Below, piece after piece: positions 60,281 to 64,000 of a stretch of DNA of 64,000 nucleotides (the first letter of the stretch is position 1; every line of letters starts with the position of its first letter). The stretch lies in NCBI GenBank assembly GCA_949318235.1, contig OX439131.1:8713811-8777810 (forward strand), read 5' to 3'. Origin of the DNA: Ecdyonurus torrentis (taxonomy: Eukaryota > Arthropoda > Insecta > Ephemeroptera > Heptageniidae). The notes under the pieces are model-generated. The model made no database searches. It had not been told where the DNA came from and saw nothing but the letters and a program-made list of their open reading frames with translations. Made by a program: the position numbers and the translations under genes.

Positions 60281-60730
60281 CAGAGATGCAACTTGCCGGG
60301 CTATTTATCATTTTTGTTATGATCATATGACAATTAAGGTTACATACCGTACCTAATGTTTAACAACATATTGTATTATTGTTGTTGCGGAGATATTGGC
60401 GACACCTGCATAGGTAAAAATAAATACATAATAATTATGCTAGCTCATTTTTAGCAACATTTGTTCATTACAGTTTAATCTATGCTATATTGTATAATAA
60501 ATATGTTACATAGTATAATTATTTATGTTGTTCTACTTTAGCACCATTTTTGCTATAACATAAATGCAGCATAAATTACATGACTTATTTTTTTCTGTGT
60601 GGTAGCAATATTATAAAATTCTATTGGAGTGCTTTGAATCTTCATATGTGGTCACATAACCAAACTATAACATGTTACGTTACAATAAAAGTTATAATAG
60701 TTATGTTGTTATAACAATCTAGCATCTCTG
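60281..60730. mobile_element. hAT-like MITE carrying the dispersed GCTAAA repeat
   Basis: Short inverted ends CAGAGATGCA and AGCATCTCTG fit the CAGRGNTGC pattern of hAT elements. The 8-bp flanks do not match convincingly (TATTATAT against GTGTATAC). Its interior (about 60450-60620) shares TGCTATAACATAAATGCAGC-type sequence with the segments at 12.7 and 16.4 kb. Confidence 0.45.
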
Positions 60731-60822
60731 GTGTATACATATTTATACAGATTTCTTATGTATGTATATTGTTACTCAGCATACCTTGTAGGGCTAAGAT
60801 AGAATATTCTTGTATGTTTCAG

Positions 60823-61041
60823 AAAGAGCAGTTGAATGAGGGTGACAAAGGAGCAACAAAGACACCATGTGAAGTATCTCAGATTGAGGAGATGGTGGAG
60901 CAAAACACAGAGGAATCACTTGAGGAGGTTACAGAGAAACAGCAAAAGGAGGAAGAAGTAACACTTGAGCAGATGATTGCAGCTGCAGCCAACGCGGAAC
61001 TTTTGGAACAACAACAACAACTGCTTGCCTTCTTGACCTGA
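60823..61041 (+). CDS. THAP-domain protein, last coding exon
   Basis: After a clean acceptor (TGTATGTTTCAG, ending 60822) the exon continues in phase 0 for 72 residues to TGA at 61039-61041. It is strongly acidic and Gln-rich, with a heptad-like stretch (EEVTLEQMIAAAANAELLEQ) that could form a coiled coil for self-association, as in many THAP proteins. A donor-like GAG|GTAAGT begins two bases after the stop, so a 3'-UTR intron is possible. Confidence 0.75.
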   Translation, partial: KEQLNEGDKGATKTPCEVSQIEEMVEQNTEESLEEVTEKQQKEEEVTLEQMIAAAANAELLEQQQQLLAFLT

Positions 61042-61108
61042 GGTAAGTTACACATTTTGCAATATATCAAACACAGTATAATCATTTACAGAAAGAGTTT
61101 TGTAGGGA

Positions 61109-61114
61109 AATAAA
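61109..61114 (+). terminator. THAP gene polyadenylation signal
   Basis: An AATAAA hexamer 68 bases after the stop codon, in the expected place if the donor-like site after the stop is not used. Confidence 0.55.
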
Positions 61115-61956
61115 CAGCAAAACATAATTTAAATTGGGTTTTTATTAATCTGTATACATAATTATTTTTATACATCCTCCATTATAAAAGGAATTTTGAA
61201 ACTACAAAAATGCAAACTGTACTGTAGAGAATGGTACATTATTTGTAAATAGTTGACCATGCACTTAAAGTGGAAAAATTATTATTATTTAAATAAAAAT
61301 TTGCAATAGTACTTTTACTTTGCCATTAATACTGACCTCTCTTTTCGTTGGGACAGTTAATGTGTACAGACTAGTTCAGCATGGATACATGGTTCAAATC
61401 AGCAAGTGCTCCAGTGTGCACAATTTGCACTCAAGTGTGAACTCAACAGACTTTTGCAACATGTCGCATGTTGTAATTAATTTGAGAAAAATAACACATA
61501 AACATTTTAATTAATCTTTTATTATATTTTCTTGTTATTATTATTATTGGCACAGAGCAGAATCATTCATAACTTCAAACTGAAGTGGCATATTTGTGTT
61601 ATTTTATTTGTAAACATAAATCCAGGCAAACTCTACTGTTGATCGAGACGTGTATTTTACTAAATATAATGTTCTATTAACAAACCCTGCATTCACCACA
61701 ATTTATCTTTAATTATGCTAAATGTTTTGTGATTAATGCAAGATACAAATTGCTCAGTCAATAATAATGATATTAATTATTATTATTATTATATTACAGA
61801 ACCTCATTTTAATAAATGTATGATTGACTTTCTTAAAAAATATATTTTATACAATGAATTACAATAATAATCAAGTTTCTAATCAGTTTGCAGTACTGCA
61901 AGCTGCTGTAAAAAAAATTGACAAAAAAACTCGCTTGTGTATGGCATAGCTTTATC

Positions 61957-61957
<1 letters not shown>
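61115..61957. other. AT-rich intergenic DNA
   Basis: No gene recognised. Short ATT repeats occur near 61540 and 61775. Confidence 0.45.

Positions 61958-61958
<1 letters not shown>

Positions 61959-62049
<91 letters not shown>
61959..62049. repeat. (CA)n-(TA)n compound microsatellite
   Basis: A CA array (to about 62014) continues directly as a TA array. Confidence 0.95.
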
Positions 62050-62051
<2 letters not shown>

Positions 62052-62279
62052 CATTATATATAATATACTTGTAGATCCTAGATTCAAAACAAAAAATACA
62101 GTGACACAAAGCAAATCTTTTAGAGGATATAAAAATAAACTTTATAAAAAATTGTATCATATTTAATATTATGTTGTTCCTTAAAAAAAATAGTTATAGA
62201 GTGAAAAGGTTATCATTTTTCCGTTCTATATTTGATATAGACAGCTGCTATTATGATATGTTGCACTGTGAAACTTTTA

Positions 62280-62565
62280 TGTATGTTTTTGTACACATAT
62301 AGTTTTTGTTGCGCATTGCCGCGTTTAGTTTATAACTATTGTGGTATGCTATGGCATCATACATAGGCAGCCACTCCCCTTGGAAGTAGCGATAACGCGG
62401 CCGCGGTGTGAGTGTGAGCTCCGCGAGCTCGCGCATCAGTCGAATTGAGAGTGTATAGAGAGAGAGAAGCGCGAAACCAGGATATATCGACTGCAAGTCA
62501 GTCACCAAATTCTGGAATAGAACCAACAAAATATATTTAAAGCGGAGATTTGTAATGAAATGTAA
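62280..62565 (+). promoter_or_regulatory. GC-rich island, possible promoter and first exon
   Basis: CGCGGCCGCGG and GAGCTCCGCGAGCTCGCG lie within AT-rich DNA, upstream of an ATGAAAT|GTAAGT donor-like site (62555-62561). This looks like the start of a plus-strand gene running off the window. No downstream exon could be joined in a coding frame with this ATG (the obvious acceptor near 63170 gives ATG-AAA-TAA). Confidence 0.3.
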
Positions 62566-64000
62566 GTACGCGCATTACTGTTTTATTTTTAATATCATTA
62601 ACTATACAGTTATAATGTGCAATGAAGTCCATTGCATCATTTCAATAATTAACTTGCACGTCACGGAACATTGCGTGATTATTCACAAGTTTTTTTTATA
62701 TCTAACTATACACAAGAGATCTAATTTAATTTTACTAATGTAAATATCTTGTTTGTGGCATATTCTATCAGATATGAATGATTAATTAACTTTCCACATG
62801 AAAAATGTTCATCAATTATAATAATAAATGAGATATTATCTTCATTTTAGTTTATTCAAGTACCATTTATAAATTAAGTTATGTATAAAAAAATTTTACG
62901 TCATTGCAAATTTCCATGCATCTAATAGTATTGCATTTATATAAAAATGTACGTCTTATTTCATATCTTAAAAGTTTTTGTGTACCATTTTCTGTGCCTC
63001 TTTTATAACAGAGGTGTCATTAAATTAATTTTACATTTATTGTACGTAAACTGTAACAAAAAAGCTGTATTATAATATTGTTTACTAATATATTATATTT
63101 CACATACAGTATACATGAAATTAAAAGGAATTTTTCATAAAAATTATATCAATATATTTTTTTTTATAGAAAGGAAATCCTTTTTACGACTTTTGAGTTG
63201 TACGCTTGTGATAATTGCGGTGTTATTATATGGATGCTACTACTTAAAACGCAGCACACAAAGTTAATTGGTATCCCGCGAGCATCTCGCTCAGGAAAAG
63301 AGCTTACTACTAGTGACCGCGTGTTTAGTTACTTGATGTCGACCCATAGACCTAAAGCCGCAAGGTATATAATTTAAAAATCTTTGTAAAGTCTCTCTTT
63401 TGACTCGCGAGAGTACATCGCGAGAAAGTCGTCGTTTATGGACGTAAAATTTGAACTTTTCTGATCCGATTTGTTTCAAATACTGCCAATATGTTCTGTT
63501 TCCTTTGAGTATATTATTTAAATAATATACAAATTTTTTTACTGTACGTAGAGTAATGTATAACTACAAAATATTTATATTATATTATGGTTTCCCTTTA
63601 TGTACCGTATAGAATGTAGATGTTTTCATTGTCAAGATTAATTCTCCATATAGTTATCACGCAGCGGCCTTGGAAGTAGGTCATATATCATAATATATAT
63701 GTATACCTCGTATCAAATTGTTCATGATTCCGCGTATTCTTCTTCTTTTTTGTTTTGTAGCAAATTTTGCATAATGAAAAAAAAAAAAAAAAAAAATTGC
63801 GTGGGTTTGCGAATAAAATTAGGTTCTGTTGTTTCATTATTTATTTTTGCATTAATTTCTTGCCTTGTACTATTGTGCTCGTAAATTGAAAGCTAAGTTA
63901 ATAAAAGCTGTAAAGTATGCGATAAAAGGAAAAGTAAATACGAAATTTCCTGTAATTTAAGAACACATTTTATAAAAACTTCACTTTAAGACCAGTAAAC
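62566..64000. other. AT-rich DNA with a possible short membrane-segment exon
   Basis: A strong acceptor-like TTTTTTTTTATAG ends at about 63169. One frame after it reads RKSFLRLLSCTLVIIAVLLY and then a short basic tail to a stop at about 63267, like the end of a single-pass membrane protein. No start or partner exon is confirmed. Poly-A at about 63777-63796 is the only other landmark. Confidence 0.25.

Overview
This is a eukaryotic window, most likely from an arthropod and probably an insect. The DNA is very AT-rich. It is packed with long dinucleotide arrays ((CT)n, (GA)n, (TA)n, (CA)n) and homopolymers, and its genes have GT-AG introns. Three conserved animal genes can be recognised by reading the splice sites and the encoded protein. 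Most other open frames in the window are translated microsatellites.

Layout. Bases 1 to about 40,200 hold no gene I can identify. If the gene at 40.2-42.9 kb (minus strand) continues toward lower coordinates, this stretch is probably one of its large introns. It holds microsatellites, several GC-richer islands with (GA)n arrays, a tRNA-like pseudogene (21.5 kb), a tRNA-derived SINE candidate (20.4 kb), a TTAA-flanked MITE (32.1 kb), and a 1.05-kb inverted-repeat element built of CTTGNCAAG-type repeats with a 5S rRNA-derived segment inside (23.1-24.2 kb). At 40,249-41,463 (minus) lies a large coding exon of a NALCN-channel auxiliary factor (Nlf-1/NALF/FAM155 family). Its 5' leader and promoter reach about 42.9 kb. 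The 43-49 kb stretch holds foldback elements and one possible orphan exon.

From 49.8 to 52.8 kb (minus) there is a complete LAMTOR4 gene in three short coding exons (98 aa). It is head to head with a complete THAP-domain protein gene (plus, 54,002-61,041, three coding exons, 764 aa). The introns and flanks of these two genes are heavily loaded with MITEs and inverted repeats. The second THAP intron carries a canonical type I hammerhead ribozyme (58,299-58,358) about 60-75 bases downstream of a CCAAT/TATA/initiator-like promoter. This arrangement fits the terminal region of a Penelope-like element. The same intron also has a ~1-kb near-palindromic foldback element and a hAT-like MITE.

How the genes relate. 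Nlf-1 helps fold and deliver the NALCN sodium leak channel. LAMTOR4 is a Ragulator subunit that anchors Rag GTPases and mTORC1 at the lysosome. The THAP protein is a predicted zinc-dependent DNA-binding protein. They do not form a pathway. The only positional relationship of interest is the LAMTOR4/THAP divergent pair with a shared upstream region of roughly 0.5 kb. The most unusual content is the ribozyme/promoter module and the 5S-containing inverted-repeat element.
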